Shown in pieces: positions 34,296-49,616 of a DNA stretch of 64,000 nucleotides (position 1 is its first letter; each line of letters begins with the position of its first letter). Under the pieces are notes generated by a model, which saw nothing but the letters and a program-made list of their open reading frames with translations, did not search any database and was not told the origin of the DNA. Source of the stretch: Balanoglossus misakiensis (Eukaryota > Hemichordata); assembly GCA_040954595.2 (NCBI GenBank), contig CM082579.2:7502001-7566000 (forward strand), in the 5' to 3' direction. Both the position numbers and the translations under genes were made by a program.

Positions 34296-37200
34296 ATGCC
34301 TCTCGCGGTCGGTGAGGTTAGAATTCCAGATGATGAAGATTTCAGGGAGTTTATAAAGTTAGCAGAAGAACACGAAGGTTGGACACAGCAGTATTCAAAG
34401 AGCGGCGGTACAACAGTATGGACGAGAGAGGGAACCAGTTCAGCTATAAAAATGTTCAAGGTATGTACACATTCAACATAGGTATGGTCACATTGGCGCA
34501 CTTTTTATTATAGAAAGTGATTGTTTGGTTATTAAAAAGGAGAATGTTTGTATTTTACATTTATGATTTCTTTACATCATTATGATCATATCAGTGTCAC
34601 TGACATCACTTAAATTTGTTTTAAAATTTTGATGTGTACCATTGTAAATAGATCTGTTTGAACATATTCAGTCTAGTGTTTCAACCACCTGTTTTTCGTA
34701 GTGAAATACAAATCGCATTAAGTTGTTATGAACATCTTACGATCTTATATAGAAATGAAACAGTGTTCCGTTTCAATGATAAAGGAATCCCTTTATCTTT
34801 GACGATTATAACGGATTGTGACTGAAACCACTATGTGTGTGTATAACCTTTGAGGTACAATTAAAAGTTAAAATGAGGCCGGTAATATAAAGGAAACATA
34901 CACAATTTATCAATCTGTAAGGGAAGTCTTAGACAAGATAGTAAATTAGCACTATTTGTCTCGATGATTTGTCAGGTATGTTAATTTTGTTATTCAGGAA
35001 ATGTTATGAAGTCCCATCCACCCACGGTGGCATGGTTACACCAATCCCCTCTCCCACAAACACACTGCCACAAATAGCAGCCTGACTCAGAATAGGTATT
35101 TGTGAAGGTCAGCTCACTTTTATTGTTGTGCAAATGTTTGGTGTTGTCACTGCGTACGTCATATGTGGGAGGGGACGTGCAGAAAGGAAAGTCTGAATGA
35201 CTGATCAAGTGATGCTGTGAAACAGCTGGCCAGTTGTGAATGATACCCACATTACATGAACGAAGCCGGTGAGTTCGTTCATTCATCGGAGGTTTCCACG
35301 TTGGAAAAAAAAAATTGCCCGGATTTGCTGGTACTGACTAACATGTTATTTTTACTGGTCAAATTGCCATTTCACAATGTTCTGTCTATTTCAGGGAGGA
35401 GAAAAAATCCAAAAATTAAATTTTCCCTGCCCTTACAATATTCGATATTAAATTGTACATTAAATGCCATCATACAATAGACAGGGTCATAGCTTATAAA
35501 ATATTCATAGTCATTTTGAATTTAAACAGTATTAATTAATGGTACTGAAAATTGTGTGAGTGACGAGAACGTCGATAGAATGTGTGGAGGGTTAATTGTA
35601 TTCAAACAACGTTTAAAAAATCCTATTGATTCTGACACATGTACTGGATGGAAAGAAAGACATATATTATTCAGGTATTGACGTAGTTCCCACAGTATGT
35701 TGCCAGCAGACCCGTTTTGGTGGTATTTTTTCAGAATATATTATTAAAGCCTTGAATTGATTGAGTTATTTTGGTGTTATGTATTTTGTTGTTAATTTTT
35801 CCTGCCATCTGTCTGTTTTAAAAGAATACATCTTGATGTGTTGGGATGGAAAGACATATAGGTTAAGTGCAACAAGTACAATTATAATTTAAGGGATTCC
35901 GAGTACAGAATTGAAATCGTCGTAGCCATAGGAAGCCATTATGACATCAAATTTCTCACATGACAAATTTTTATTCGTATTTTGTTTCCACACACTGAGC
36001 ACACATACATCAGAATTAGATATTTATGTGTCGGCGTCTGTTTTTTATGTGTGCTCACTTTGAAAACGCCAGAAGCCATGTCCACCAAACAGTTCATCAA
36101 TAATTAGCTGATGATCCCTGATAGTGTTTGAATTACAATATTATCCTTTCACCTGGCTGGCCATTTTGTTGTAGTTGACCATACTTGACCATTGCGGAGA
36201 CCATTGCTTGCACTCATCGAAAGTAGAGCTGGATTTTTGGCAAAATTCCTTCAGTAACAACCTGTAACTTTGCGAAAGAAGTGTAGAACACAAGGCGATC
36301 AGGACTGGAGGAAAATTTGAATTTGTCACTGTGTCACTTAATCAAATGTTGCTATCACTACAGTATCAGGTTAGATATGTTTTAGATTAATTTTTCACCA
36401 GCAGGTTTATTTTGATGTTTGCGGAAGTTAGAGGTCAGGCCACCTGTATCACAGTATAAGAAGATACAGGGTTTGACGGAGAACATAAATAATAGTAGGG
36501 TGACATCCACATGCCACACCCAGGGGATAGATATCTTTCTGGGGGCAAAGTTTGGCAGGGGGAAGAATACAACTGCAGAATTATTTTCATAAATATCACT
36601 TAACATACAAATGTCTAGATTTACCCTAAGGGCCTAGTGTTAGATACAGGCCAGGAAACAGGTCACGATGTTCTAAAACAATGCCGGCCTCTTTCTGTGA
36701 CAGCCCACTCAAGACACTCCACATTCTGTTGTTGTTATTTGGTAGGTTGTCAGTGTGGTTGTAAACACTGCTGTTGTTGCTACGGTCACAGTTGAGTCTG
36801 GTTTCAGACCTGTCAAACATTGTACTTGGTTGAATTGAAAATGGAACTAAATAAAACCCGACATAACAATTCTTTGCTGGCTCAAATTCATAAATTAAAA
36901 AAAAATGTGAGTCATCTAAAAGAAGGTTCGACGCTGATGAGTTTATTCATTATCAAAGGAATTATTCTTGGCATATTTATTTCTACAGTACAGAATATAA
37001 CGCAACCCTGAAGACATTATTGACAGTTTCAGTTTGTGAACAGTTAAAGCATTTTACGTTTTCTACTGTGACAGAGGTCAGTTTAGGAGAGGAAATTCCT
37101 ATGTAATATCGCATGCAAATTAGTTTTAATATATGCAAATGAGGAATGAATGTCAAGGTAAACTGCTGTGATGACTGATTATGACACACTTCTTCGTCAT

Positions 37201-40200
37201 TTTGCCGCAGGTGCAGACAGAAAATTAAAATCATCTAAAATTAATGAGTACGATAAAAATAGTGCAAAGGTTTTATTAGTCAGTCTTTTTGGTGATAATT
37301 ATGATAATTATCATTATCAGTTGTATTGTGTATGGTGCGTGTATTGTAATGGACTTAGATGTTGGGCCTGAAGACCTGTAAAATTAAACCTACAGTACGG
37401 TAGTTAATAATTGTCAAGGAGAAATATATAGGACGCCTTGGTTAATACAAGCCAACTTTTGTAGAGTTGTGAAAATGATACGTGTATGTCATTTCCCGAC
37501 ATTGTTGAGTTTATGCTGGTACGTGATGTATTCGAGGAAAGGGCTGGATTGATTGGTCTGACTTTATATAAAAAAATCAGATGTATCACTGAGCCAGGAG
37601 TATAGGGTCAGTGTCTTGTGTGTATAATACCTGTAGTGTTCAATGTGTTTTGGGTGTGTTGGTAAATGAACTATTTCAAAAGTCTTTCACGCAGTTCAGA
37701 TCCAGAACAGTTTGTTGACGTGCACAGAGCAAGTCGAAACAGACATGGATGGAGAAATGCAAATGTACAAATACCATAACCATGGTAACCTGGGGAATAC
37801 AATGGCGAAAATGACAACACACGATAAAATACCGTGTACAATAAAGTGAAAAGTACAATACAAACATAATTACATGTGACAGTGCATTGAGAAATACTGC
37901 TCATTCCACTACAGGTAGTAAATATCGACCTTGTTTGACCTTACCTGTTGTTATCCTATTCTCTCAGCTCTGTCGTTTGATACAAGTACCTACATGTGTA
38001 TTAGTTGACCCGTGTCAAAAATACAGCTCAGATCTGAGAGAGAATGCTATCAAATATCAGCCCTGGTGATAAAATTGTATAGAGGTACTTGAGTTGTAGT
38101 TGTTTGTTAATGCGATAAACCTTAACTTGTTGTCTTTTGTTTATCCTAGCCATAGTTTGATGTCCATGTGTTTCTGTTTTGTTTGTTATGACACACCCAG
38201 ACCCCTGCTTTCTCAAGTACTGTTCTTTCCATTGTCATCACATACAGGTATTCTCCATATTTTTTTTATTGTCAGATGCAGTCTGTGTAAAACCAACAAA
38301 AGAATGGAGGGGCTTTTTATGAAGCCCCTACCTGTATAACTCTTTAATAGGCGTGAATTCACCATCAAAAGAAACTCATAAACACCCCACCCCCCTCAAG
38401 ACCCAAGGATGACAAACAATCTCCAAGGAGCCTTTCTGCCTTTGTTTTGTTTCTTCCTTCACCAGCTCATTAATTCCTAACATTGTGATATGCTTGAGTA
38501 GGCAGTGGGTTTTCTCTAGATTGCCGTGGGCGTGCATGTCTAAGATATGATATCAGAGCAGTCTGAAATCTAAAGAGACTGCCTTGATATTCTTGCTGAC
38601 TGTCTACACCTTGTCTGAGATAGTAGCTTGTACGACAGGTAAACTTATTTCCCCCGAAGTCTACCGTCTTACATCACAGAGTTGATCATAATTTTTGTTT
38701 CATTTGTTCTGTATCATTATAAATTATCTCTGGTCATAATTCGGGTATGTTTACAAACATAGGCTTTCATATGAGTATTAATCACCCTAAGCATTAAAGT
38801 AGCATTCTTTGCAGGTGAAGTCGTGTGCCTTTGTGTGTTTTTCGAGACACATGGTAGTAGTTTTGAAGCGATTACGTCAGGAGAATACGTCAGTGGATGC
38901 AGCATTGACGTCCTCAGTCATTGTGAAATCGGAAGGTCCATTAGGACGCGGCAATTGACATCTCTCTGAGTGAACAGAAGGAAAATCAACATGAAAGCTA
39001 CTAGTACCCATACGTTTTGTTTAATAGGGCTGTTATTAGAAACGGCTTCCTGATATTTGCGAATCAAATTATTTGTGAAATCGGACAACACTTGGTTTAT
39101 CTGGAAGTTCAGTTTCAGTTGAAAATGTTGGGGATGGAGCGTTGCCCTTGGAAATTATACTGCGGAAGGACCTGATAATTTATGGTGTAAATGAGAAAGA
39201 TAAAGCTGGAGATGAGGGATTTCATTCAGGGGAAATGAAATCATTGATTTGCTGTGTGTTCGTGGAATGTGTAACGTTTCAATCGCAAAGCCAGTATAAT
39301 TGATGATCATGGCAGTGTCAGAGAAGAAGTACAGATCGATGGTTAGTGGCATTATGTACTGGAGAGCTGGTGTGTAATATAAAACTGTTGTTTCTGCCCA
39401 GTGATAATCGCGCTGATATGAAACGGTAGACGTCAGCAGTATCAAATTGCATTCGGCAAATTGTCACTTCACGTTACAACATGACAGAGAGGTGGAAATC
39501 AATTTACTCCAAAAAAATGTTATATGTACAGCATGTTTTTAGTTTTGGAAGCAAAGCTGACCCCTTTCCCTGATCATTGGTTCGACCTGACCACTGGTAA
39601 GCAATGGGGTTATACCAAAATTCAGCGCTGAACGGGTCAGACCTTGTGGAAGCAATGTGTACCCAGAACACGGCACACTGTACGTGTTCCAAAACATGCG
39701 TCAGAGGAATATTTGACGTCATGGCAATCTTAGTCTAAGTGCAGCATGTACATGTAGTAAGCATAGCTCTTTTGACCCATGAAAAATTGTGATCCAGCTT
39801 CGAGACGGATGCAAAACAAACATGTTTAATTGCATCTGCAAATAAAGTGAAACAAGAAAATCATTGTGGAGAGTTTCTCGCTTCAGATTCGTCACTGAAA
39901 ATTGTTCACTCTGAGCGTCACAGGGAGCCATAGATTTTTTTCTCTCATAAATACCAGTATTGATATTATTAGATTAACCGTAATTATCAAGTATTCAAGA
40001 CTCGGCTACTGTGTAGAGGGAGGTCAACGACATCGCTGAATTGCATTATTCATTCAGTGTAATCAATTACCTGAATACATTGCTAATGACTACTTCCCAC
40101 ATATTAACACTATATCGCAATGACACTGTAAATTAGCTTTTTCTGCACAACTGCATAACGTAAACATCTCTTCCTCAGTAAATCCTTCCGAGCACTTCCT

Positions 40201-43200
40201 TTCGAGGAATTGCATCAAAAAAGGTTTTTTCAGTTTGATGAAATGATGGATTCGTAAAATATCCCTTTAATTAGTCATATTTATATTTTTCACGGTTAGT
40301 TCTTGAGTATTTTCTAGCCTGTATATTGAAATTTTCAGGATAATTTTTCTTACCTGGCTGTTCACCTAAATCTTATCATAAAATACTGAAGGAAGCGTCT
40401 CTTAAAATTGTGTGCAGATATACCCGGTAGTATTTTTTTTATAGTGTACTGAATTGGAAGTCGAATATTTTGTAATTCCCTTTTTGAACATTTTAATCTG
40501 TAACCACTGTTCTGCTACTAAGGCATTATAAACGGATTTGCAACATCCTGTTGTGCGTTCCATCAGAGTCGTGCCATACATCTTTGATAGGATGTTTGGC
40601 TCCACGTAAGTGGCACTGGCACAAGAGCTGTTACTCTGTCTAAATACTGAATGTATTCACTTGGGGGGGGGGGATAATGGGAGGGAAAGGGAAAAATGTT
40701 GAAAAAGAGAATGTCGGGGGCAGAGAGAGAGATCAAGCAAGAAAAAGACCGCCTTCGAGTGACTTCTTCATTGTACTTTCAAATCAGATTATTCAATTTA
40801 TTCTGTTGGCATATTCTAACCCCACAACTCTTCTTCTACCTTTATTTTTTCTATTTGATAGGTTTTTAGGAATTTCCCCGACATCAAAGCAGAAATCATG
40901 TACGACGTGCTGCATGATCCCGAGTACAGGAAGCTCTGGGATAAGGCTATGGCCGAGGGCAGAGAGGTGTGCCTTCTTAACCCCAATAACGATATAGGAT
41001 ATTATGCATGTAAGTAGCTTACTAATACTAACAAACACAACTGATTTACAAGTGCCTGTGTGCGTTAGTTAATTTTGACACATTCACCTGTAAATTTGAT
41101 AATTATCCAGTAGTGATAGAACAGTTCCGGTGTTAATTAATTATTAAAGTGTGTAGTACTAACCACTTGATGAATTTTTCTAACACTACAATATGGTTTG
41201 GTTGATTTTGATGACCATACCTTGGCATCTGAATATGCACACAAGTAGATATTCATAAGATATTCACACATACATGCACCATCCATCTGGTTGCAGCAGT
41301 CCAGTTCTATACTTTGAACAGATCACCACATTTGCAACAACATCCTTGGATGTCGTAATATTCCGATATCACAAAGCATGCCGCTGATGCCCGCGAGCAA
41401 TCCAGAAACCTGGTATATTATTCGTTCATCCGCCATACATTGCTGTTTTTCGCCCTTGACAAATAATGCTTATACACGGCGACCTTTTGAAATCTTCCTA
41501 ATGGGAAGACAGGCTTTTCTGGAGGGTCTAGGATTTGTTTTTCACTTTTCCGTGCAGCGTGATTCAGATTATGCTGCTTTACTCCTACGTGTAAAATGGA
41601 AAACTCCTTCAGGGTAGTGTTATTCATAATGATCATGTATTCCACTTAGTGTATATCTTCTGCTAAATTCACACATCTAGTGTGTCTCGCGTGTCATCGA
41701 AGATTTCTGTGTGACTGTCAAACCATGTAATGGAGGGGCTCAGGTCACTTAATATTTTCTGGGGGTTTTTCTGGTGATTTTGATTTTGGACTGCGTCATC
41801 TAAATTGGTTTTGCATCAGAAGTGAACTTTAATCCCAGTACACCGCAGTCAAAAAGAAGAATACAGAACTGATGGTCATGTTAATTAATAGCCAGCAGTG
41901 CAAGATGGTTTCGTTGCTATGAATTGTTACTTAAAAATCATCTGCTCATCATTGTTAGAATCATATGGTGTGCGATCTCACCTTTTAAACCTGTACGTGT
42001 TATCCCCATTGTATCACATACCTCAACATGGAAGAAAGGACATTTCAAAAGTCTAAAAGTCATGCATCTGATCTCCTAATTTTGTATTTATTGTGAATGG
42101 ACATGTCATACAGTATGTTTATAGCCACAGTGACCTATGTTACAATTTGTGCAAACTTGTTTGAGATTTAATATACTGTAGCAGTGTACAAAAAACTGAT
42201 TTGCAAAAAATGCCATCTCAATTCAATTATTTATACTGGTTATACCAGTATACAGATAGTTTTGCTGTACATATTTTCACCGCGTCTGCAAGTGATATCA
42301 TTCAGAGAAGTCCTTTAGCTTGGTCTGCCAGTCTGCCAATATATCTGAATTTGATATTTGCCCAACCAACCTCCTCCATCTGTGGAACTATCCAAAGGTC
42401 AGCGACCTCGGGATCAGCCTCGGGATAACAGGAAGTACAAATGTAGGTGGAAATGGCATTGAGCCGAGCAGGTGATGCCATGATTGGATTACATCGAAAC
42501 AAATGATATACGTGCATCTGTAATGGTCAATGTCTCCCGAGTTGGAATTACATTTGACAGGTCAAATCCTATTTGGAATGACTGTCACAATTCTAGAGTC
42601 CCTTTCATGGCCCTGATTAAGACTCGCATATCCGGAGTCCATTATATTCAACAAAAGAACTCACCTCTCCATGAGCGTTTGATATACTTTCCTGTTTTAT
42701 AACAGTTGTGAATCAAGAGCCGTTTCTTTCATGGTGACACCGTCAAAACGGAAATGTTTGGTTTTCAGATGTCGTAATTAACACTTTAACGACAAAACCC
42801 TACGGCGGAATTGTACGTACTTCAGCGGCAAGATTTTATGGAAGTTGTGGGGAAACGGATGCATGTAAGTTTTCCGCGGACATATTTCTCGTGATGTGGT
42901 CGACGTACGTGCGTGGGCAGGTAGTCAGAGTGAATGTCACGACTACTGTCTGATAAGGATAAAAGAAGGAAGTAATGTTCAATGGTGAGAGGGAAAAATG
43001 TCATTTTTAAGCTGTCGTCGAGCCTGGTGACCTTTCCACATTTCAGTTTGTTATAGTCGTACGTGTGTATCCTAATAGCAAGGTCCTCTAGTCTAATCCC
43101 GCGATGAATGAGTAGGGCTCTCATCACTACAGAGTGAGTGGGCTGTACATGCATGTATAGGTGGTACATTGTTATATGCCTCAACCGTTGAAAAATCAAA

Positions 43201-46200
43201 TTTTATCAGAGAGACTCGGTATTTGCCAAACGCTCCTGGAGGAATAAGTCGGTTTGATGCGTAGGATGTTTTGAGTGGGCGTGGGTTGTCAATAAAAAGT
43301 TCATCTTTTTCAAAGAAATGTTTCAATCGTGCGGAAGGTGTCTGTCTTGTAAGAAAGTAAACACGTTGACATTTACTAGGTTGGAATGGTGGTCGTTTGG
43401 AGTGCAGCTTGGGTGTTTTCATGTTTGCATGAAAATGAGGAAAATAACACGCCCCCCCCCCCCCCCCCCACCCTGATTTGCCTTCACTCGCCCAGAATTT
43501 CCGTTCTGGATGCTTGATTTGATTAGTCTCTTTCAACACAATAGTGATCATACACGTATCGATCAGGCGACATCGAAATTGTTTTACATGCTTTTCATAG
43601 ATGTCATCTTCTGTTCGTGTGCACTCATGAAAAAAGAACATCAACAAATTAATTTCAATGCCTTCACTTGCATGGATGCTTGACCGCTTTGAGGAAATTG
43701 CCTCAATAAAGAGAATATATGTTCAAAGATATACAACACAACCACCTGTTAGATTTTTTTATCTGAACACGTCAAAATTCATATTTTCACTCCACAGTGG
43801 GACTTTTTAATTCATGTGTGACATAACTGTCACCTGACATTTGAAATTTTAATCTTTATACCAGCATATGACATTTTACATATACATTTACATACATCAA
43901 TATGTACCTTTCACTCTATACATTAGTGTGTTTTGTCATAATGCACATAAATGCAAATGTACTGAGTGGGTAATTTGAATAGGCAGAGCCTACTGAAGAT
44001 ATAATAAAGGGCAAAACAGTAAAAATTAAGTTGTCATATTAAAAATCATGCCAAAGTTATAGTTGCTGGTGCTTTCATACAGTCTTGTCTAAATGTAACA
44101 ACAAAACAGCTACTGATGGTGTCTAGAGGAAAAGTTTAAAAAATGATAATGAAAAAAAAAACGAAAAAGCCGTCAGGTTTCTTGCAGTAGGCTGTGGACT
44201 GATAGTACACTGGCAACCTTGTTGGTCTTTTTTTTTCTGAGTTCTACTGTAAATAACAGAGTTCAGATCAATATTTAAATCTGTTTGAAGTTCTGCAAGT
44301 GGATCGATCTCTCTAAATGCGCAAACAATGGAATGTGAATGGAGATCTGTGGGAGAACCACGTCATTGATTGGTATTGATTGATACGATTCGGCGACACA
44401 CAACCCAAGGTTACACGCTAAATAGAAAATATACCGTTTGCAATCTGGATTCTGTCGATTTTTTCCCTCTCTGACTTTGCAGTTTTATTACGTGTTATTA
44501 TACACACTGACACAGTTGCAACGTCATGTCAGAATAGTCGGGTTGAGAAAGGAACGTTGTGACAAAATGTGAAACAAAATCATCTCTGCAGATATTTTCT
44601 TCATGTCAAAGTCAGTGATGCAGAAGGTTGTTGAAATATTTAAAGGAGAAGTATTTAAATCGCTCCATGTTGATTGTTCATATGGAATAAAAATTGGTAG
44701 GATTTCAGTTGAGTTACATCCTATGACATCAGTCAATCACATGCACATGCGTACATGCAAAGTGTGTGTACTACACCACCTTGTTGTTTGAGTACAGAGA
44801 TTAGAACCCTCATGGCCTGTCCAGAAGTTCTGATTGAATGGCCTGTTTGCAATTTGTCTGGATATTAATGGATAGTCTGCATGTGTGAGTGTGAAAGAAA
44901 AATCAAACAAACTATTACAGTCCTTGGATGAAACTTTCCCCAAAAGTATTTGTGTAAAAAGTGGAAGGTTGATTGATTATAACCTCCATGCCGGCAGCTA
45001 GCATATGCATTTCTGGATATGTTCAGTTTGTATGTAATAAATTAAATGCTTCAGATGTAGGTCGTTTGAAAGATGTGCTGGTATGTTGTCGCGTGGAAAT
45101 TGAAATACTGGATGTGAGTGATCTATTTTTAAAAAGAGTTAATTTGAAATTTCAATGGAACATCCTGTCTGACTCCGTATATGACCTTTAGAATGACCTT
45201 TGCTGGTCAGAGTTTTATCAGTTAGGGCAGAATGGTTGGTTTACTTGCTTGAAAGGCAAATTTGTGATTTTTTTCAAATTTCAAAATAAATGTGACACCA
45301 TCGATCATAGAGAAAAAGTACCTCTTTCTCTAAGGTTGATGGTGACACTAAGCAAACGATGTCAAATACAAAGTAGATGAGGCAACTTGCATGTGTACTT
45401 TCTAATTAGAGTCCGGAAGTGTTTGTTTTTTGTGAAATGTTTGAATAGGGGTTTTAATTTTGTCATCATATCTGTAACTTGTAAGTCAATATTTTCATTT
45501 CATATCTGTCTTCTGGGTTTAAGCATGGTTGCAGTGAGCAAATTGGGGGAGTGTTGCAACGTGCTTCTTGGTTGATATATGCTGACGTTGTTTTTGTTCG
45601 TCACGGTTCCGATGCCAGTAACAACAACATTTGATATTTCCAGCAATGTGAGATTTCAGTGGAAGTTGCCACAAAAATCCACTCTGTAGCAATCTCTCAT
45701 GCCCCAGTGATGTTATCCACACACTGTCATCACACAGACCTCGGGGCAACTTGTGTGATTTCAGTCGCCACTGTCATCAGGTGCATGTCGAGAAGCATGT
45801 GATGTTTATCAGGGTTTATAATCGGCGTCTGCTACATCCAGATGGGACTTTTTATCACATCTTACAATGAAATCTAATGTTGACAGACGCCAAAACATTG
45901 CACACAATGCTGACACGTTGCAATAATAGAAATAGCCTAGAAATGTTATATCCAATTCATTTGAAAATTGCATCTTACAGAGCAAACTTGTCCCTAGTCT
46001 ATGTGACTGAAGCATGTGCAGTCGGTATTCCAATGTCTCAGCACTAATCGGTTTTGTTTCGTTCTGTTTTTGTTTCTTTTCAGTGAAATGTCCATCGCCC
46101 ATCAAGAACCGTGACTTTGTACTGCAGAGGACGTGGTTAGAAACAAATACAGAATATGTTATTTTTAATCATTCAATTTTTCACAAGGTAAGAGGAGTGT

Positions 46201-49200
46201 TCTGTCACAGGTGTTACTCTGACTCTATCTTCCCACAAGGTTCAGTCGACGTCTGATGAGTTGGCGTTTTGTGAAGTATGATGATTGTCCAATAACCCAG
46301 TGTATCTGGGATACAGATGACATTGATAGCTTGGTGCATAATATATGAAACACAGGAATGATGAAAACTCAAATATACTGTATAATGGAAATTTTTGCGA
46401 ACGATAAATTTTCACAGACTTCGCTAGTCAATCACCCAGTCACTCAAAATGGCCTAACCTACGCAGAACCACTGTAGTCGATCAGTGGCTGGACAGACAT
46501 ACAGCAAATCAACTGGTCGCAGGTACTGTAATGTAAAAACAAATGAATAATTGATATCTGCTAGACTAGTCTGTATGAGTTCTGGCATATTGTCTGTGAA
46601 CACTCTGTCTCGCCGCAGTGACCAAATTCTTCGAGACTCTCTGCTGTTATTTCTCGCATCTGGGTACTATACGAGTTCTGTTTGATGGCTTTCAGCCCCT
46701 GTCATTAGCTATACACGTCGTAACTTGCATCGAAAATCGACAGTCAGGTTTGTTCCAGTCTCCATTCGGTCTATTGAATTAGCGCAATGATGAGCACACC
46801 GCGACCTCGGAATATGACCTAGCTTGAACCGAACACGGACAAGATCTGAATAACAAATATTTGGATGTGGAGGCCACTAGAAATTTGAAGAGCCAGCCTA
46901 CTTTTTGATGGAACTTGTGCACATTTTGATATATCAGTGCAGGGGTTGGCATGGTGATTGACGTCACCACATATAATGCTCATCAGATTTGACTTGCAGA
47001 CTAGACAGGCTTCATATTAAAAACAAATTTCTCCCTGCCCAACGACTTAAACCCATTGCCATCTAAATTGAACTTTTGAAGAGTGCATGGCTAGGTCTTA
47101 CAAACAAATTGCATTTTGAAATTAAGGAGGGAAAATTTATGATTATGTTTGCTGTGACATTGATAAATTCCTGTCCTGTCGTGGCATGAGATGGCATTTT
47201 GATCCTACTTTTACTGTCAATCGTTATTTCTGTGTCCTTCTGTTTGTTTGTTCTATTCAAAAACACCTGAGCAAGGTTGAAAATGCATTTTGCCTAATGT
47301 GTACATGTAAAATACTTTTTTCAGTTAAATAATATAAGATTGGACAGAAAATGAGATAAATCTTTCCTACGCATTGTATGTCACTAACATTGCTTTTAAT
47401 AACTTTGCCAGTGCTATGGAGTTAATACTCGTCCCATTTCTTTGCACCATTATGACATCCAGTGATCCACATTGTAAAAAACACACACAAAAAAAAACAG
47501 TTTTTGCTGCATTGGGGTGATATCAGGTCATGTTTAGGTCAAAGTTCAAGGTTCATACAGACTTGATATAGGGGTGTCATGTTTAGATGCTTTTTGCTCT
47601 TGTCAATTGTTTGCAACATGTTTTTATATTGAATACTGTGTCTTTTCTTTTATCAGGATCTTCCTCCAAAGAAAGGTTATGTCAGGGCAGAATCGCAGAT
47701 TACAGGGTATCTTATAAGACCTAAATCCAAGGGTTGTGAAATGACGTACGTGTCGCAGTCAGATCCCAAAGGTAAGCCATCATTCTGTCACACAGCAAAA
47801 CAAAAGCCATCAATTCCTGCAGTTGAGTCAGTTTTTTCTTCCCCCTTCTCCCATTATACGGAGAAAATAAGAGACTTTATGAAAAAATGGTTTATAGGGC
47901 TCGTTTAGACCTTGCCATAGGTAGTTTGGGGGGAAATCTAAAATATGTTTAACTGGACCAGTCTTCCTGTCACGTTTTTGTAGCAGAAATTGCACTGGTT
48001 CATGAGCACACTGCTTCCACCCCTATTTGTAGTAATAAGTGGAATAGTCCGTGATCAGAATTCCATCAGTTGCTTCAGTACACTCGCCCAAGCATTGTAA
48101 ATATACATCTCCCATCTCAGCGGGAATTCCATGTCAACAAGATATGCTACACATCTCGGCTTTCCTGGATGCATACAGCAGTTTCTCTCCGCTCTACTGT
48201 TGTCATGGTAACGCTGTGCCCAGACGAAGACACCCGCAGCTAGCCAGCCTTCGTGTCTCCCCTCCATGTCACGTGATCGGTCGTCGACGGCAACTGCATT
48301 AGTACTCATGCTTTAGTAATCCATGGCTGCCCTATCGGGTGCTTGGTTCCTGTCGGAAGCCAGGCTATGTCTAGGTTCCGCAGAGTGCATCCTAGGGATT
48401 TGACTGGAAGTGTTTGCGGATTAGGGAACTGATGGAGTTTGCACTTCTGTGTGGCATGGAAATTGATCAAATGTAGTAGGATGTCACTGAACTAACCATG
48501 TGTGAACTTTGTGAAAGGTTGTTTGCAAGTACAGTACTACAAGATAAATGTCGGAGGAGTTTTGCTGGTGCCTGGTTCAATCAATCATAAAATAAATTGA
48601 TGAGGAACTGTCCCAGTTGACAGCTAAAAGGGAAGTTAAAGTGTCCGCAAGCATTTCCTGTACATTTTGATTGATTATATATCTTTGCTTTCTTCACCAG
48701 GTTCACTTCCAAAGTGGCTTGTAAATAAAATAACGCAGATAATTGCACCCAAGGTAGGTTAATGTCACGTCATTTGCTTCTATTTTGAATCTTGATGGCT
48801 TCTTTTAGTGTTTTGGGCTCCAGAGTCTGGTGTGTCTGTCGTGTGAAGGTGTTTTGCTCTGAAAGAATTGCAATAAATCTGTGTGTAGACATGGCAATAA
48901 TGGCATCAAGGATGAGAGACAATCTGGCACTAGCAACTATGGGTGTCTTATGTTACCTTCATTAATTGGGACAGTTACGAAATTGTCTTCAACTGTGACG
49001 ACAATGGAGAGTGTATCCCTGGATACGTCGGCGGGTTGCTAGGAGACTGTATTTTCATCGGTTTCTTCCAGCACCCTCGCGTTATTATGCTCTCCTCATC
49101 CAGGGCAGCAGAGTGTGGGTACTTCAGGGAAATCAAATGGTACATTATACAAAGATGGGTTCATCTGAATCTGGAACCAAGCTGGTGTCGAAGTGTTTCA

Positions 49201-49616
49201 TCGTATTTCTAGTTTAAAACGTTAATATATTTTATGCTTCGCTGTAGCATTTGGCCAGGTTCCCCCTTGCACCCCTATACAACCATTACTTGGTAGGGTC
49301 CCCTTCTTACATTTGGACCGCTAGATAGGCATATGGGGTGAAACTATAAAGCCTCATAGGATGATACTAATTTGCGTAATCTGCGTGGCTTTCATTGCAG
49401 ATCATGCAGAGAGTCTACAAAGCCTGTCTGAAGTACCCGTCGTGGAAGGCCAAGAACAACCCCAACTACAAGCCCTGGCTCTACCCGGAGCAGAACTCCC
49501 TGCAAAGACTGAAAATCGACGACATCCTGGAGAAAGCCAACTATTCGACTGAATCGCTGGATGAAAGTTCGCTCCGAGAAGAGGAGATGGCAGACCTAGA
49601 CTTGGATGAGGATTAA
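34296..49616 (+). CDS. STARD10: START domain-containing protein 10 (STARD10/PCTP-like lipid transfer protein)
   Basis: Six coding exons: 34296-34460, 40862-41009, 46084-46187, 47657-47771, 48701-48753, 49401-49616; 266 residues (human about 291). Nearly the whole protein is a START domain. Matches to vertebrate STARD10 include [59 protein letters not shown] and [16 protein letters not shown]10 binds and shuttles phosphatidylcholine and phosphatidylethanolamine (and, in later work, phosphoinositides) between membranes. The C-terminus is acidic ([13 protein letters not shown]), comparable to the acidic, casein-kinase-2-phosphorylated tail of the mammalian protein. The start fits the first conserved motif and has a short 5' region in the shared promoter. 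Introns 1 and 2 are large (6.4 and 5.1 kb). Confidence 0.95.
34461..40861 (+). other. STARD10 intron 1
   Basis: A 6.4 kb AT-rich intron, donor GTATGT and acceptor TTGATAG. I saw no other coding exon or RNA gene on either strand. A run of nine or more G residues lies near 40663-40672 in a purine-rich stretch shortly before exon 2. Confidence 0.65.
43452..43469 (+). repeat. Poly-C run
   Basis: About 18 consecutive C residues in STARD10 intron 2. On the minus strand a reading frame passes through it as a glycine run, which is not evidence for coding. Confidence 0.85.
45292..45348. repeat. Short imperfect hairpin in STARD10 intron 2
   Basis: 24-base arms at 45292-45315 and 45325-45348 pair with about four to five mismatches around a 9-base loop (GTGACACCAT...TAGAGAAA against TTTCTCTA...ATGGTGACAC). 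The size is in the range of a short miRNA precursor, but it is equally consistent with an old palindromic insertion. Confidence 0.55.

Larger units (their letters stand above)
41010..46083 (+). other. STARD10 intron 2
   Basis: A 5.1 kb intron with no coding exon recognised. It contains a poly-C run at about 43452-43469 and an imperfect 57-base hairpin at 45292-45348, listed separately. Confidence 0.65.

Noticed and set aside
43093-43647. 184-codon minus-strand open frame in STARD10 intron 2
   Set aside because: It contains a glycine run translated from poly-C and has no domain; chance open frame.
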